64,000 bases of DNA from Macrotis lagotis (lineage: Eukaryota; Chordata; Mammalia; Peramelemorphia; Peramelidae): assembly GCF_037893015.1 (NCBI RefSeq), contig NC_133663.1:1588878-1652877 (forward strand). Reading direction: 5' to 3'. Shown piece after piece: positions 35,881 through 48,010 of this stretch (positions within the stretch are counted from its first letter, which is position 1; each line of letters opens with the position of its first letter). Both the position numbers and the translations under genes were made by a program. The notes beneath the pieces were generated by a model. It was not told the origin of the DNA and did no database searches. It saw only the letters and a list, made by a program, of their open reading frames with translations.

Positions 35881-37450
35881 TTTGGACAGTGGATGTCCTC
35901 AAATTGGAGACTTTGGCTAGCTTTCAGCATGAATGTAATTTCTTATTTTACAACTTCTTGAGCACAAAGAAAGCATTTTGAAAACATTTGGAATTGGGCA
36001 AAGCCAAAAAGACCTGACTTTGTGACTTCAAAACCCCCAGTTACTTCACAGTTGGTAAAATTTTGCAAATGTGTTACTCCTTTTTAAAATACAAAATTAG
36101 TTAAAAGAAGTGTTATTCTGATGTACCCAGGCAGGTCTCCAACCCCATTTAATTGTGTTCACAGATTCTGAGCCGAAAAGTACCTGGGGGCCAGCTACTC
36201 TTGAGCTCAAGTTCCCCCTCTCTCAGTACTCATTGAATGCCCACTAGTCTTGTTCTCTGGTCCCGCTCAAGGATGAAAATGCTCTGCAGCTTCGAATCAT
36301 TGGAGTCAACTAGAAGCCCCCTCCCCATCTTTCCATTCTCTCTTGAGGTTTGACCTCACTAGTTCCTAATGTCCTAATGTGTAGATCAATGAATTCAAGA
36401 CCCTTTGTCATTGTCCCCCTTTGAGAAGGTCTCTCCTGGATGGTATTCCCTATCCTGGACAGACTTCTCGTCAGTGGCAGGGGTCCGTCCTGGAATCTTC
36501 GTCTCTCCCCTTTCCGCTTCTGGTTTAGATCATTCTCACTTGTGCCCAGCTGATGTTAAGAGCCTCGGCCGTGTTCGTTCCCCTTGCTTGACCAACCTGC
36601 GCTGGAGTCTCTCAGTTACAGAAGATGGCCAACACCTTCCCCTGGAATACAGAGCTTTTGCTCTGGCCTCCCCTCTGGCTCTCCCATCTCTGCACCCTGC
36701 TTGGGATGGGCACCAGTAATTCTGGAAGATGGAGGGAGGACCCCTCCCCCCCATTTGCCACTGAAGCCAAAGCTCAGGCTGCCTGGAGCAATTTTTTCTG
36801 GGCATTGGGCCCAATTCTGCCTCTTGTCAAGTGTGCTCCCCCTCCTGACACTGAGCAGAGAACGGGTCAGACTCTGGCCCCCTTCCTTCCCAGGAGGGCT
36901 GACGGTGGTGCCCACAACTACAGCTGGGAGACCCACTTGACTGATTTGGGACTGGGGCTGCTGGTGAAGACCCTTCCACTTCTGAGCAGCCTATCCTTTG
37001 CCTTGGCCTTGGGAAGCTTGAGTCTTCTTTGGATGACGTACTTTCCAGCTGGGCATTCTACCTCAACAATGACCATTACCTCATTTGATCTGAAGCTGGC
37101 GCTGCCCTTCCTCACTTGACAAGCCTGCTGTCTGTCCCTCTTCCATACCGAAGAACCTTGGCGATGCTTTGGGGCTCCAGCTCAAGTCTACTCTCTCTAT
37201 GAGTGGACCTCTTCTTCCCTGGACACTTTGGGGGAGAAGCCCTGGTAGTGGTCTGCCCCTCATCTGGGCAGTCTGATCACTTTGTCAGAAAAGGAGATAT
37301 GGTGTTGTCATCTCTTGGAGTGATCCCTCTGCACGCTGGCCCTCCACTCAAAGGCCCTTCTCCTGCTGACCTGTGCTCGTCTCCATCCTACTGAAGCCAC
37401 GGCTGCCGCATCCATCAGCAGGTTCCTTGAACCTGTGTCTGAGGGCTTTT

Positions 37451-37608
37451 TTTTTTAGGTTTTTGTTTTTTGCAAGGCATTGGGGTTAAATGGCTTGCCC
37501 AAGGCCACACAGCTAGGTAATTATTAAGTGTCTAAGACCGGATTTGAACTTGGGTACTCCTGACTCCAGGGCCAGTGCTCTTATCCACTGTGCCACCTAG
37601 CCGCCCCC
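37451..37608 (-). repeat. tRNA-like marsupial SINE
   Basis: Inverted copy in the 3'UTR intron, flanked by the 10-bp duplication GAGGGCTTTT (37441-37450 region and 37609-37618). Includes GACCGGATTTGAACTTGGGT and ends GCCACCTAGCCGCCCC. Confidence 0.94.
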
Positions 37609-39141
37609 GAGGGCTTTTCTGTATTGTCTTTTCTGAGCAGAAATTCTGCCCTTTGGCAGAGAACAGAAGCAGTTGAAGAACTTGACCATCTGAGGGCCAG
37701 TGCTGCTGGGCCTCGTCTGCCAAGATCTTGCCCTCCTTCCTTGGGAGCTCTTTCCACCAGCCTGGCGCTTGCAGTGTCCTTGACCACCATCATCCTCTGT
37801 CCTCTGCACCTTCCAGGAGTCATGAGTTTTTAGAGGCAGCTGGAGGTGGGTGGGTGGGAGGGGGTACCACCATGCACAGAGCAGCAACAGGGCCTGGCAG
37901 CCATGAGTTCAAATCCAGCCGCAGATGCTTCCTAGCTTAGTGACCCTGACAGGTCCCAGGGTGGTGGCAGAGATATAACGAGATCCTCCAGCTCTTTGAG
38001 CATTTTCTTCCCTCAGAATTTGTGTAGCTGAGCATTAGTTTCCCAAGAGATGATGCCTCCCTGGGACCAGCAGGAAAGCCTGTTTACTTGCCAGTCTGGT
38101 GCATGTTGATGGTGAGCCTGATGTCGCTGTTTGTGTTTGTCGCAGGTCTCCACTTGGGAAACATGGCACTCTCCCCACCTAGCCGGACACTGGCTGGAAC
38201 TGGGCTGCAATCAAACATGCCAGTTACCAGTGCGACAAGAGCCTGCCAAGTGCCAACTTAGAGATGATGACGCATTGAATTCTAATGAACTGCTTTAACC
38301 TTCAGGAAGAGTTGTAAAGACCTGTACATAGCACAACGTGACCCGGAAATATCTATACTGTCCATGTCCACCCCCAGCCACGGTGTACCAAATGATGCTC
38401 TCCTAGTTAGACTAAGAATCGTGTACATTCGAAAGATTTTAGCAGGTTTTCTTTCCCTATTCATTGTTTCTTTATCAGTTTAAAGAGACTTCTTAAAGCA
38501 TGTCGGATTAAAACCAATTAGGATTAAACTTGTCCATTTAATTTTCCTTTAAACCATTGAGGCTTCATTAAACGCTTTCATTTACTAGACTTTGGTATTT
38601 TCTTTGTTTGGAAACCTTTTGCTGGGCTCTTGCAGCTTCTGCCTGAGCATTTTCCAGTCGAGTTGGACCCAGAGACCCTCAGCGAGCAGCCATCTGACTT
38701 GAATGAGGACCTGCCAGGGCGGCCAGCCCGCGGTGCTCTCTCCTCTTGTCATCCAATCACGCACGTCTTCGATTGGGTGTAGCAATAATCTTTTCTGGCC
38801 GCCAAGCTCTCCCGCCCACTCTCCTGGTCCAAAGTCAGCGGATTGGAATTAACCCAAGGGGGTTTGGGGGTCCTTTTGTCTTCATTCTGCCTGATGTTGA
38901 TATTGGACTCACAAAGCATGGCCTGCCAGAAGCTGTTTCCACCAATAACTTCTGGGTTTGGGATTGGAGATGCTGTGTCCTTCTCACACCTGCCCCATTT
39001 CTCTACACCTAATGTACAAAGAAATTGCGATGTATATTTTCATGTAATTTGATTTTTGGAATTTTGTCACCTTACGTAGTGAGTTCTTCCAAAATATAAT
39101 TTTTTCCAATAATTGTCCAGTTGTTGACTTTTTCTGTACTG

Positions 39142-39147
39142 AATAAA
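39142..39147 (+). terminator. UBE2G1: Proximal poly(A) signal of UBE2G1
   Basis: A canonical AATAAA. TGTA words at about 39013, 39031 and 39043 sit 100-130 bases upstream, where CFIm binding would favour cleavage. Cleavage is expected about 15-25 bases downstream. Confidence 0.75.
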
Positions 39148-40483
39148 GATTAATATACTGAATACCCGAGAAGTGCAGTTTAGGAAAATCTCAGGTTGAT
39201 TCCTTATGCAAACTGAATACTTGAAACCCCCATGGCCATGGCAGTATATGGATGCTTTGATAGAAGCGGGTGTGTGAGGGTGACATGGAGAGCCTGGTGG
39301 GGTCCGGTGGCTAGCTAGGAGGGCGTGTTGGAGCACACACGCCCTGGGATCCCATCCCCCCCCCCCTTGCTGGGGTGGGACAGGAGCAGGGATGCAGCCT
39401 GAGAAGGCACACCTGGCCAACTCCTGTGGCCAGGTCCCTCCTGTCCCCACGAGGTCCCCCTCAAGGCATAAGGGTGTGGCCACAGTGGAGAGAGATCAGG
39501 GGAAAACCCTTCCTGCAGGAGAGGGCCCAAAAGGCTCCATGGCTGGTGGTGGTGAGGTCATGGTGAGTGTCCTCTGCCATGACCTTGCTAGGGAAGGGCT
39601 TGGAGAGTTGCTGTAGGTGGGGAGTCTCCTTCTCAGAGAGGGTTTTCTTGGTTCTTGTGCTCCTCCCTGCCAGGGCTGCCCACACTTTGACTGCTTTGAT
39701 GAGGATTGCTGCCCACACGGAGTGCTCAGGGTCTCCCGGTGGACTCGCTGAATGGACTAGTGCCTCCTCATGGTCACTCAGGGTGCCCCTTGGACTGAAG
39801 GGGGACACTGCCCCTTGGAGGGGCATACTGCCCAGGGAGATGTTGGGACTTACGTTCCTCCCTTGGTGGCAGGCAGGGGTGTCATCTGTGCCTTCTTTTC
39901 CAGTCTGACCACTGCGTGAGTTGCCTCTCCATTCTACGGTGGCGAATGGCGCGGAAGCATTGGGGCAGCCCGTTTGCCTCAGACCCTCCCTGTTAACAGG
40001 AGGCGACTTTCCTCTTCAACTGGTGCCAACAACGTGGACATGAGAATAACTGTCAGGACTCTGGAACTGTTGGCGGTTTGCCTCCCCTCCCAAGTTGTTG
40101 GGTGGCTCCTCCCATTCTTCCCTGGCATGGGGGAGCCCACGGGCCTCGTCCTGTTCAAGTTCATGGGAAGTTGGCTTCTGGTACTCCAGCGCCTCAGGGC
40201 GGGGATCCTGCTCACCGTAGCGGGCTGGACAAAGGACCCAGCCTCTTGTGAGAGTTGGACTCTGACTCGGGTTCCCCGATGCATCTGGGGAGGCCAGCTT
40301 CCCTGAGTCTCTTGTGCATCCAACCTCTGAGTGCGCGGGGTGGCCCTTCCTCAGCATCGACGACATTGGACTGACTGTTGCTTCATTCCCATGTTTTTAG
40401 TTGTGTGGTTCATTGATTGTATTTCTTGCCGTGCGTTCTGTTGTGAGGTTTACCGTATTGTAAAGCACTCTTGTCTGTCACTC

Positions 40484-40489
40484 AATAAA
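40484..40489 (+). terminator. UBE2G1: Distal poly(A) signal of UBE2G1
   Basis: A canonical AATAAA followed within 30 bases by the GT-rich stretch CCCGTGTGGTTTC. A TGTA word lies about 25 bases upstream. This is a textbook cleavage context and probably the end of the longer transcript. Confidence 0.7.
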
Positions 40490-42099
40490 GGATGACTTCT
40501 AGGCGACCTCCCGAGCCCGTGTGGTTTCAGGGTGCAGAGGGCCAAAAGGCATGGCCACCTGGGCGCCTTGGTGGGGGTGGGCTCTCTGGGACAGCAGATA
40601 TGGGGGTTTGGGTTAGAAATCTGCGCAGCTTCTCCAGGAAACCTGCCATCGCCCGAGGTGGAGAAAGAGGAGCTCAACTGGACCCTCCTTCAGCTTCAGA
40701 CTGAGCTTTAGTTTACTGCCATCCGGTCAGTCCTTTTCTGTTGTGTGGCTGCCTAGGCCTGGAGAGGGGCAGTGCTCGATGGGACCAGATAATGGGGGAG
40801 AGACGGCCCAGGGGTGCCTCCTGGGGAGCCAGAGAAAGTGTTCTGATGGGGCAGAAGGGAAGGGCTCATGGGAGTCCATCCAAGAAGGGACCTTGCTAGT
40901 CATTCCAGCAAGGACCCAGACAGCAACTGGGGGCGCAGTGAGAGGGAACCCTGTTTCTGGAGCAAGCCTTAGGGAAATGGGGGAAGACTTGGCCCTTCAG
41001 TGACCAGGGGGTGTGGGAGGCTGGCCCGGGCTTTGCAGCATTCTGGGAGGGCTGGAGGAGAAAGGAGGAGGGTCCTGGGGCTGGGCCAAGGTCCAAGCAG
41101 AGCCGAGACCCCTGGCCCCAAAAGAAGCCTGCGGGTCCCCTGCAGGGCCACAGCTTGTACCTTCAGAGTTGAAGGAGATGCCAAATCTCCAGTAGAGGTT
41201 AGTGAGTGACGACCAATTTTTTTTTCCCGTTAAAATTCACAAAACTTGTGAAATCTCTCTGGTCATTTTACGAGGGAAGAAACCAAGGCATAGATAGAGC
41301 AAGGCAGTGCTTCGCCTCTCCAGCACATGCTAGCAAGCACAGGGGAGGACCTGGCCTGGGGTGACCCTCACCCTTAGGTGCTCAGAGGCCCTGGGCCCAC
41401 CTGCAAGATGAGAGGGTAATTGGAGCCCTTTTTTCACAAGCACAGGACCCCCCCCCCCCCAGCTAAATGGTGGGGTGGCAGAGGTCCCAAGTGTCTCATC
41501 CATCCAACACAATTTGACAACTGAAATTGGATTGAGCTGGCATGTATTAATCTTCCACTGTGTGCAAGGGGCAAGGCACTCATGCCCTAACAATATCCGA
41601 TTATGCCCCATCCTCATTCTCCAGCCAGAGACCTCAGCCCTGGTCAGCCCATCAGTCACTTCCTCTACCCCGGTCGACAAAGTCATCAGTCAGGTAACTC
41701 CAGCCCTTGCCTACATTTTCCCCTTTCCAGACTATGGTGTGGACTTTGTCCCCAGTTTCCTTCCTGGTGTCTCCCAACAGGGCACAGGGCACTGCCTTCA
41801 CATCCCACGGTGCTTATTCCGTCTTGTGCCCAGGCCCCTTCCCTTTTCTGGCCATCCAGACCCCCTGTGTTGGAAGAAGTCTGTGGCGTGATCCCCTTCC
41901 CCAGGTGGGCAGCCCAGCCTGCCAAGTGCCCTTAGCCCCGGAGGCAAAACTTTTTCCTCTGTGCTGGAACACTTTCTTTGCCTCCCTGCTAACCCCCACA
42001 TGCAGAATGTTCTCTTTTATATGTGCCATACATCACCCTCCTACAGGTTCCTGGCCCCCTCAACTCCTTATTTGAAATGTTCCAAGAGTGCAGCAATGT

Positions 42100-43385
42100 T
42101 TTCTGAATGACAGCATTCTTCTCCCAACTTCAATCCAAATGAAAGAGATAAAGGAATTTATAGTCTCAAAACCTGTCTGAAAAAGGTCTTGCTAGCCATA
42201 AAGACTTATGACCTGGAGTGAGAGAGAATCTACATTTCAACTCCCATGACTTCCTGGGGCACCCCAAAACCTCAAAAGAAATGCAAAAATCTGAAATACA
42301 TCCTTTGTTCATATGCCACATGTGCACACAATATTAAGACAGGAGGAAAAGAAGTAGAATTCCAAGTAAAAACTCAAAAAAACCCCATTGTCAAAGACCA
42401 AATCACTGAAATCAAAAATTAAGGAGATGGATAATAGTACAGCAAATAATACTTAGGAGGAAATTCATACGGGGTGGCTAGGTGACAAAGTGGATAGAGT
42501 TTTGGCCCTGGAGTCAGGAGTACCTGAGTTCAAATGTGGCCTCAAATACTTAATAATTACCTAACTGTGTGGCCTTGGGCAAGCCACTTAACCCCATTTG
42601 CCTTGCAAAAACCTAATAAAAAAATTTGTGATCATGAGAGAAAAAGAGCAGAGAAATTGAACGTGAAGATTTTTGGTTTTTTGGCAAAAACCAGAAATAC
42701 CAGATTAGTCATTCCATAGCACACACTGGAGACACATAGATCTGGGGCATTGGAGAGTTGATAACAGAATTTCTAGAAAGCAAAATGCTGACTTTAAAGA
42801 TGACTGATAATTAAGAAGCCACTTGCTCATTTTAATTTTTAAAGGTAAGAAAACCAAATTAATAAGATCAGTATTGGGGGGAGAGGTTCAAATGGAGAAA
42901 ATTAAACAAATCAATGAAATGTAAATGAAATGACCTTGTTTATAAACATTTGGAAATCGGAAATAACAAATAGAACAATTTCAGAAAGATAAATTTAGTA
43001 GACCTCTGGATAGATTTACAAAGAAATTTTATTGATCATTTTAAAAATGGAATCATTAAACTACATAAATGTTTTCGAAAAAAGATGGGTTTTGCCGGTC
43101 ATAGTATTTTTTTTTTTTTGATATGGACATGGTCCTTGTTCCCAATCCAGAAAAAAGGGCAAAGTAAGGGAATAAACGTTAATGCAAAATTGTTGCATAA
43201 AAATTTTGATAGTCTATAGCAACATATCCAAAAATTTTATTAAATTGACCTGGTCACTTAAGTCACACCTGAGATAGGTAAGGATTGTTCGATAAGATAA
43301 CAAGAAGTTACCTTGATAAAAAGTTTCAAATGAAGTCTTTACTTCTATTTTTAAAGAAATATTAAAAAGAATAAAAAAAGCTTCT
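42100..43385 (+). mobile_element. AT-rich LINE debris
   Basis: About 1.2 kb of AT-rich sequence unlike its GC-rich surroundings, broken by a SINE at 42471-42624. Words such as ATTCCAAGTAAAAACTCAAA and CCAAATTAATAAGATCAGTA look like worn L1 sequence, but I cannot place them in an L1 map with certainty. Confidence 0.5.
42471..42624 (+). repeat. tRNA-like marsupial SINE
   Basis: Copy with GGGGTGGCTAGGTGACAAAG at the head, TTAATAATTACCTAACTGTG in the body and CCTAATAAAAAAA at the tail. Slightly more diverged in the A-box than the others. Confidence 0.93.
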
Positions 43386-43784
43386 TCGTATGTTCAAGGG
43401 CATTTATCTTAAACCAGAATCCCTTGTCCATGGGCCAGAGGCACTCCAGAGAGGAGGAGAAGCTGTACTAAGGTGCCCTTCTGCAGCGCCACCAAGGACC
43501 AGGAGCAGAAGCTATTTGAAGATGTCTGCCGGTGCTTTCACACCCCCCTCGCTAACCCCATGTCCAACTCTCAGAGGTGAAGGCTATGGGCATCACCACC
43601 CTCCAATATGCCATAGTGTGCAGGATACTGGGCCCCTTCCTCAGCCAAAGAAGCAAGTAGATGTGCCATCTGGCCTGGAAGAAGCAGGAATCCCTCTCGA
43701 GGGGGTTCCTTGCCGCTCTGGGGGCTGTTTTCAAACAGGGCTGTCTCCACTCTACAGTGATGAGGCGAGAAAGTGAGAGTAGGT

Positions 43785-44500
43785 ATTAGCAAGGAGGAGG
43801 CAGATGTCTCTATTTGCAGGTGACTTGATGGTTTACCTAGAAATTCAGTGAAAAAACAATTATTCAGCAGAGCAGTAGAATCCAAATTAATCCACAAACA
43901 TCAGCATTTGTATTGTAAACACAGAATATTTTTAAAATTTTCACAAATGCTACCTTCAGCTTTTCCTCTAACCATTGAGAAGGCCAGAAATACAATACCC
44001 ACTGTGTGGGGTGGGGGTGGGGCAGAAAAAGGGGACGTCACCCCTCTGGAGGCATTTTTCATTATTGGTCCTTTGGGACCATCGTCTTCATCAAGCAGTT
44101 CAACCTTTCAGGTCTCTATCAAATGTTCTGGCTCTGCTCATTTCCAAGGTTTTTACTGCTATCATCCTGCTGGTCATTTCTCATGCCCCCCCACCACACC
44201 TTTTAGGTCCCCAATAGATAGACATTCCCTCGATTTCTAATTCTTTATAGTTCCCAAAGGCCCTTTTCTGATTTTTGGATCTGTGGGATATGAGATGGAC
44301 CAAAGGCCGGGCAGTTTTATGGCCCTTTGGGCTCCCCAGAACAGTTGGACCAACAGTACATGGGTGTCCTAATTTTTCTACATCCATTGAGTAGAAAATG
44401 GGACCTCAAGAGTTCTTTTAATTGCAATTCTTGGATTCTGAGTGATTTAGAACATTTTTTACTTAGTTATTGCTAGCTCTGATTTCTTCCACATGGAATG
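43785..44500. mobile_element. L1 fragments in both orientations
   Basis: Positions 43785-43930 (+) read MSLFAGDLMVYLE from 43804, matching the L1 reverse-transcriptase catalytic region (SLFADDM in intact elements). From about 44060 to 44500 the sequence resembles the antisense L1 3' region seen at 15945-16290. The two parts point in opposite directions, as in 5'-inverted L1 insertions. Confidence 0.7.
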
Positions 44501-44689
44501 ATTGATAGGAAAAATGTGACTTAAAATGACAAAATATGGCAAATAGCTGTAAGTTAAGTTGTCAAGATTTACACAGGATTGTCAAACGATTTCCACTGAC
44601 ATTGAGGGAGATGTGAATGAGGGAAAGATGGTCAGAATAACAGAAGGCCATATTGGGGCCAGCCATAGGGTGCTGCAGGCAGGAAGACT

Positions 44690-44865
44690 CAAAATTCAAA
44701 TTCAGCTCAGACCCTCCAGAGCCGGATGACCCTGGGCAACTCACTTCTCCCTGTTTGCCTCAGTTTCCTTATCTATAAAATGGGCTAGAGAAGTAAAGCG
44801 GTAATCCACTCCAGCATCTCTGTCAAGAAAAGCTCAAAGAGCTGGAACGATGGGCCAATAGCCTT
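44690..44865 (+). repeat. CORE-SINE (MAR1-like) element
   Basis: Includes ATGACCCTGGGCAACTCACT, CCTGTTTGCCTCAGTTTCCT and the tail CAGCATCTCTGTCAAGAAAA. Confidence 0.87.
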
Positions 44866-45268
44866 CATGTGAGGTTCATATGCCAGACCCTGGTCAAAAA
44901 TGACAATTATTGTCTCCTTGGGTCTGTAAAGCAGCCCTGGGAGAGGGGAAGTGTTATCACTCTTATTTTTCCTGATGAGGGAATGAGGCAGAGAGTGAAG
45001 TGACGCACCCAGGGTCACCTGGCGATCTATGCCACCTCCCTATGTGTCCTACCCACAGAACAGCCATGGTCGCTGAATGAGCACCAAGAAGTGCAGCGTC
45101 ATGCTAGTCAAATCACCAAAGGATTTCTCAAGAGGGTCCCCCAAGAGAATTGACATGGGGAAAGGGAGGGGAGTCAAGGTTATCCAGAGGAACTATGGGG
45201 AAAGGAGGGGGTTCCCATGAACAGCCTTCAAATTCAATTCTGATGGAGCCTATCACGAATCTGACTTT

Positions 45269-45598
45269 GAGAGGAAGAGGAGGGCTGGGGAGCAGTGTAT
45301 GAGAGGAAGGGGGGAAGGGGTGTGTGAGGAAGGGAAGGGAGGGAGAGGAGAGATGGGGGAGAGGGGTATAAGAGAGGGAGGGAGAGAGGGAGAGGAGGGA
45401 GGAGAGAGAAATCCAGGAGAGGAGTGAGAGAGGAAGGGGGGGAAGTGGGGAAAAAAGGTGAGGAGGGAAAGGAAGAAATGGTTTAGGGGGAGACTGAAAG
45501 GAGAATGGAGGGGAGGGATATGTGTGAGAGATGGGGGTGGGGAGAGAGAAAGGAGTAGGGGGGGGAAGGAAGAGGGAGGAGAGACAGACAGGGGAGGG
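45269..45598 (+). repeat. Polypurine (GA-rich) tract
   Basis: About 330 bases that are almost only G and A on the + strand, in irregular GGGAGGA / GAGAGG words with few pyrimidine breaks. The minus-strand reading (Pro/Ser/Leu-rich, 131 and 175 codons) is a by-product of this composition. Confidence 0.95.
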
Positions 45599-46934
45599 CT
45601 TTGAGACAGCCAGCCAGAGGGGAGCAGCCCCGGGGCCCCCAGACTCAAGGGACATGCTCAGGACCTAGAGAGGCTTACACTTGCGCTGCTACTGAAGGAA
45701 CTGGGCATCTCACCACTGGGCCACCAGGGGACCCTGAGGCTCTGGCCATGTGGACCTGGCCAAGTCAGAGCCCGCTCTGTGCCTCAGTTTCCCCCTCTGA
45801 CAAGAGGGGATAATAATAGTCTCTGGCTGCTAGGGGCGGGTCTGAGGATGCCAAAGAGCAAACAGCAAGGATTGATGGAGGGAGAGTTGAGGGGCTTCCA
45901 CCCAGGTAGGTCCTCAGGCTGGCAGGTGTCCTGAGGAAGGCTGATGGAGGAAAGGAGGCCAGGCACTTTGTCAGAGGGGACATCTGAACCAGCAAGTGTC
46001 TCAAACCCACCTCCCCACCCCCTCCCTGAGCCTTCCTGTAGGAAGGGGGCCTGAGCATCATCTCTTCTCCAGGCCCTAAGGCTGGGACTAGGGACTGCAG
46101 CCTAGGCCTGAGGGGTCCCCAGGGTCTGTGGAATGATCTGAGCTAGGTGCCTCCCCCAGGGCTCATGCCAGGCTGTGCTGGGCCAGCAGTCACTGCTAGG
46201 CTGAGCCCATGGTCCCCTGCTGGGGGAAGTGAGAGGGACTGAGTCCCCTGTGGTGCAGACCCCCCCCCCCCAACAAGTCACTGTTGCACAAGGAGAGTTG
46301 GGGGCCAGACCAGAGGCAGGTCTGGCAACCCTCCAGCTCACATGGTCCCAGGGCCAGCCCCTGATCAAGCTTGCTGACATCTCTGGCCCACCCTGCCTTC
46401 CCTCTGGTCAGGTCTTTCATCGTCATTCCCCAACTTCAGCTGCCAAATACCCTGCCCTCTATCAAAGTCAATTCTTGCTGTGTGAATAGCATTTGTGGTC
46501 TGGGCACCTTGTGGAAATCTGTGGTCTGGGCATATGTGAGCTTACTGGGAATTAGTTTGTGACAGCAGTTCATTGTATCAGGTGAGGAGGAATGCTGCTG
46601 AGACTCCAATGCGTCCACTCTGTTAGGTTCAGAGCCCGGCCACTCCAGGCTGGCTGCCTTTGGATTGGCTCTTGGGAGGCTTGTTGAACACTAGCCTAGG
46701 GAGTTCTCTGTAGCAGAGAAGGGCTTTGCTCTCTAGCCAGAACACCTTATCCCAGTCTGGTTCGTTGCTCCCCGGCTGGACACCATTAGTCTGCCCCACT
46801 CGGGTTTTAGTGTCTCTCTGCCACAGACCTAGCCCTGAAGAGAGACAGGCAAAGCCCATGAAAGAACCGGCGCCAGAGGGCGGCAGGTCGAAAAGAGATA
46901 CCACATTCAGCAAGATGCCAGTCTGGTGACCCTG

Positions 46935-48010
46935 AGAGGACAATGCACCTGGGAGAAACAGCAGCAAGATATAGAAAGATAAATGCCTTTCAAACTGATT
47001 GCAGATGATAAAAAAAATACCTGGGAGTCTACCTCCCAAAATAAACCCAGGAACTACATGAATATTATAAAACATTTTTCACACAAAGCCAGATCTAAAC
47101 AATTGGAAAAATAATGGCTCAAGGTCAAAGCCGTATAATAAAAATGATAATTCTATCTAAATTTTAATTTACTCATTCTGTACCATATTAATCAAACTTC
47201 CAAAGACTATTTAATAGAAAAAAATAATACATAACAAAATTCATGTGGAAGAACAAAAGGTCAAGAGTATCAAAGGAATTAATGAAAACAATGTCAAGGA
47301 AGGTGACATCCCAGACCAAATCTCACATTGTATTATAAAATGATAATCATCTGAACAGTCTGGTCCTGGCTATGAAACAGTGATGGATCAGAGGAATAGA
47401 TTAGGTCCAAAAAACACAGAGTAAATGGTCATAGTAATTTAGTGTTTGGCAAACAGAAAGACCCCAACTTTGGGGATATTATGCACTTACTATTTGACAA
47501 AAGCTATTGGGAAAACCTGGCCAACTGAAGGGCAGAAACATCTAAGACTTAACCAAGAGAAAGTCAACATGGGTTCATGGTTTAGACATAAAAGGGTTGG
47601 TGTTTGCTGTTGTTTTGGCCTTTGTTCTCGAAGAAGACCATGACCTCAGGGAGGTGATGCTGTGACAAGCACATGAACTGGATTTGAGTGGGGGGCAGGG
47701 GGTAGTGCTAAGTCCCCTGCCTCACTTTCTCTCCAGAGTCCTCTGGGCCAGGATCCAGATATGGATCAGGATTATTGGACTATCAGGACTATGTTGTTTG
47801 TTATTTCAGACAGTTTAGGAGAGCAAGGAATAATTTGCCTATTAGATCTATACATAAGGGAAGAATCTGTGACCAAACGAGTGTTATGAGAGGTCAAGTG
47901 AATAAAACCAAAGCAAACAGATTAGAAGGAAAGGGGAAAGCTGGGGCATTTTTTCCCATGCTATTTCATTAGATTCCTTTGCTTTGAACTGTGTCTCCTG
48001 TCTGACTAAA
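46935..48010 (+). mobile_element. L1 ORF2 3' remnant split by a SINE
   Basis: AT-rich sense-strand sequence that follows the L1 ORF2 C-terminal map: AATACCTGGGAGTCTACCTC, then TTCATGTGGAAGAACAAAAG, then TGATGGATCAGAGGAATAGA, then CTATTGGGAAAACCTGGCCA. It resumes after a SINE at about 47600-47800 with GACAGTTTAGGAGAGCAAGG. Many changes make it non-coding. Confidence 0.88.
47600..47800 (+). repeat. Second SINE type inserted in L1
   Basis: Contains TTTGTTCTCGAAGAAGACCA, TGACCTCAGGGAGGTGATGC and TCTCCAGAGTCCTCTGGGCC, the words of a marsupial SINE distinct from the tRNA-like family, as I remember it. The L1 sequence continues on both sides. Confidence 0.7.

Larger units (their letters stand above)
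29908..38145 (+). other. UBE2G1: UBE2G1 intron 5, within the 3'UTR
   Basis: An 8.2-kb intron that interrupts the 3'UTR (donor GTAAGT at 29908, acceptor TTGTCGCAG at 38137-38145). It is the most repeat-rich part of the gene. It has L1 fragments in both orientations (31195-33010), older L1-type sequence at about 34980-35880 (-), three young tRNA-like SINEs (31035, 31541, 37451) and several older CORE-SINEs. Positions 36400-37430 are unexplained unique-looking sequence and are discussed as a finding. Confidence 0.85.
38146..40505 (+). other. UBE2G1: UBE2G1 terminal 3'UTR exon
   Basis: The exon begins after the acceptor TTGTCGCAG and is wholly non-coding. Its first 500 bases, starting GTCTCCACTTGGGAAACATG, fit my memory of the human UBE2G1 3'UTR. 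It has a Pumilio-type site TGTACATA at 38323-38330 and several TGTA words that CFIm could bind. Two poly(A) signals AATAAA lie at 39142-39147 and 40484-40489, so a short (about 1.0 kb) and a long (about 2.36 kb) 3'UTR are likely. No transposon is recognised inside it. The distal end is inferred from the second signal and a GT-rich stretch just after it. Confidence 0.82.

Noticed and set aside
45128-45655. 175-codon Pro/Ser/Leu-rich antisense protein
   Set aside because: Direct product of the polypurine tract; no domain and no splice context.
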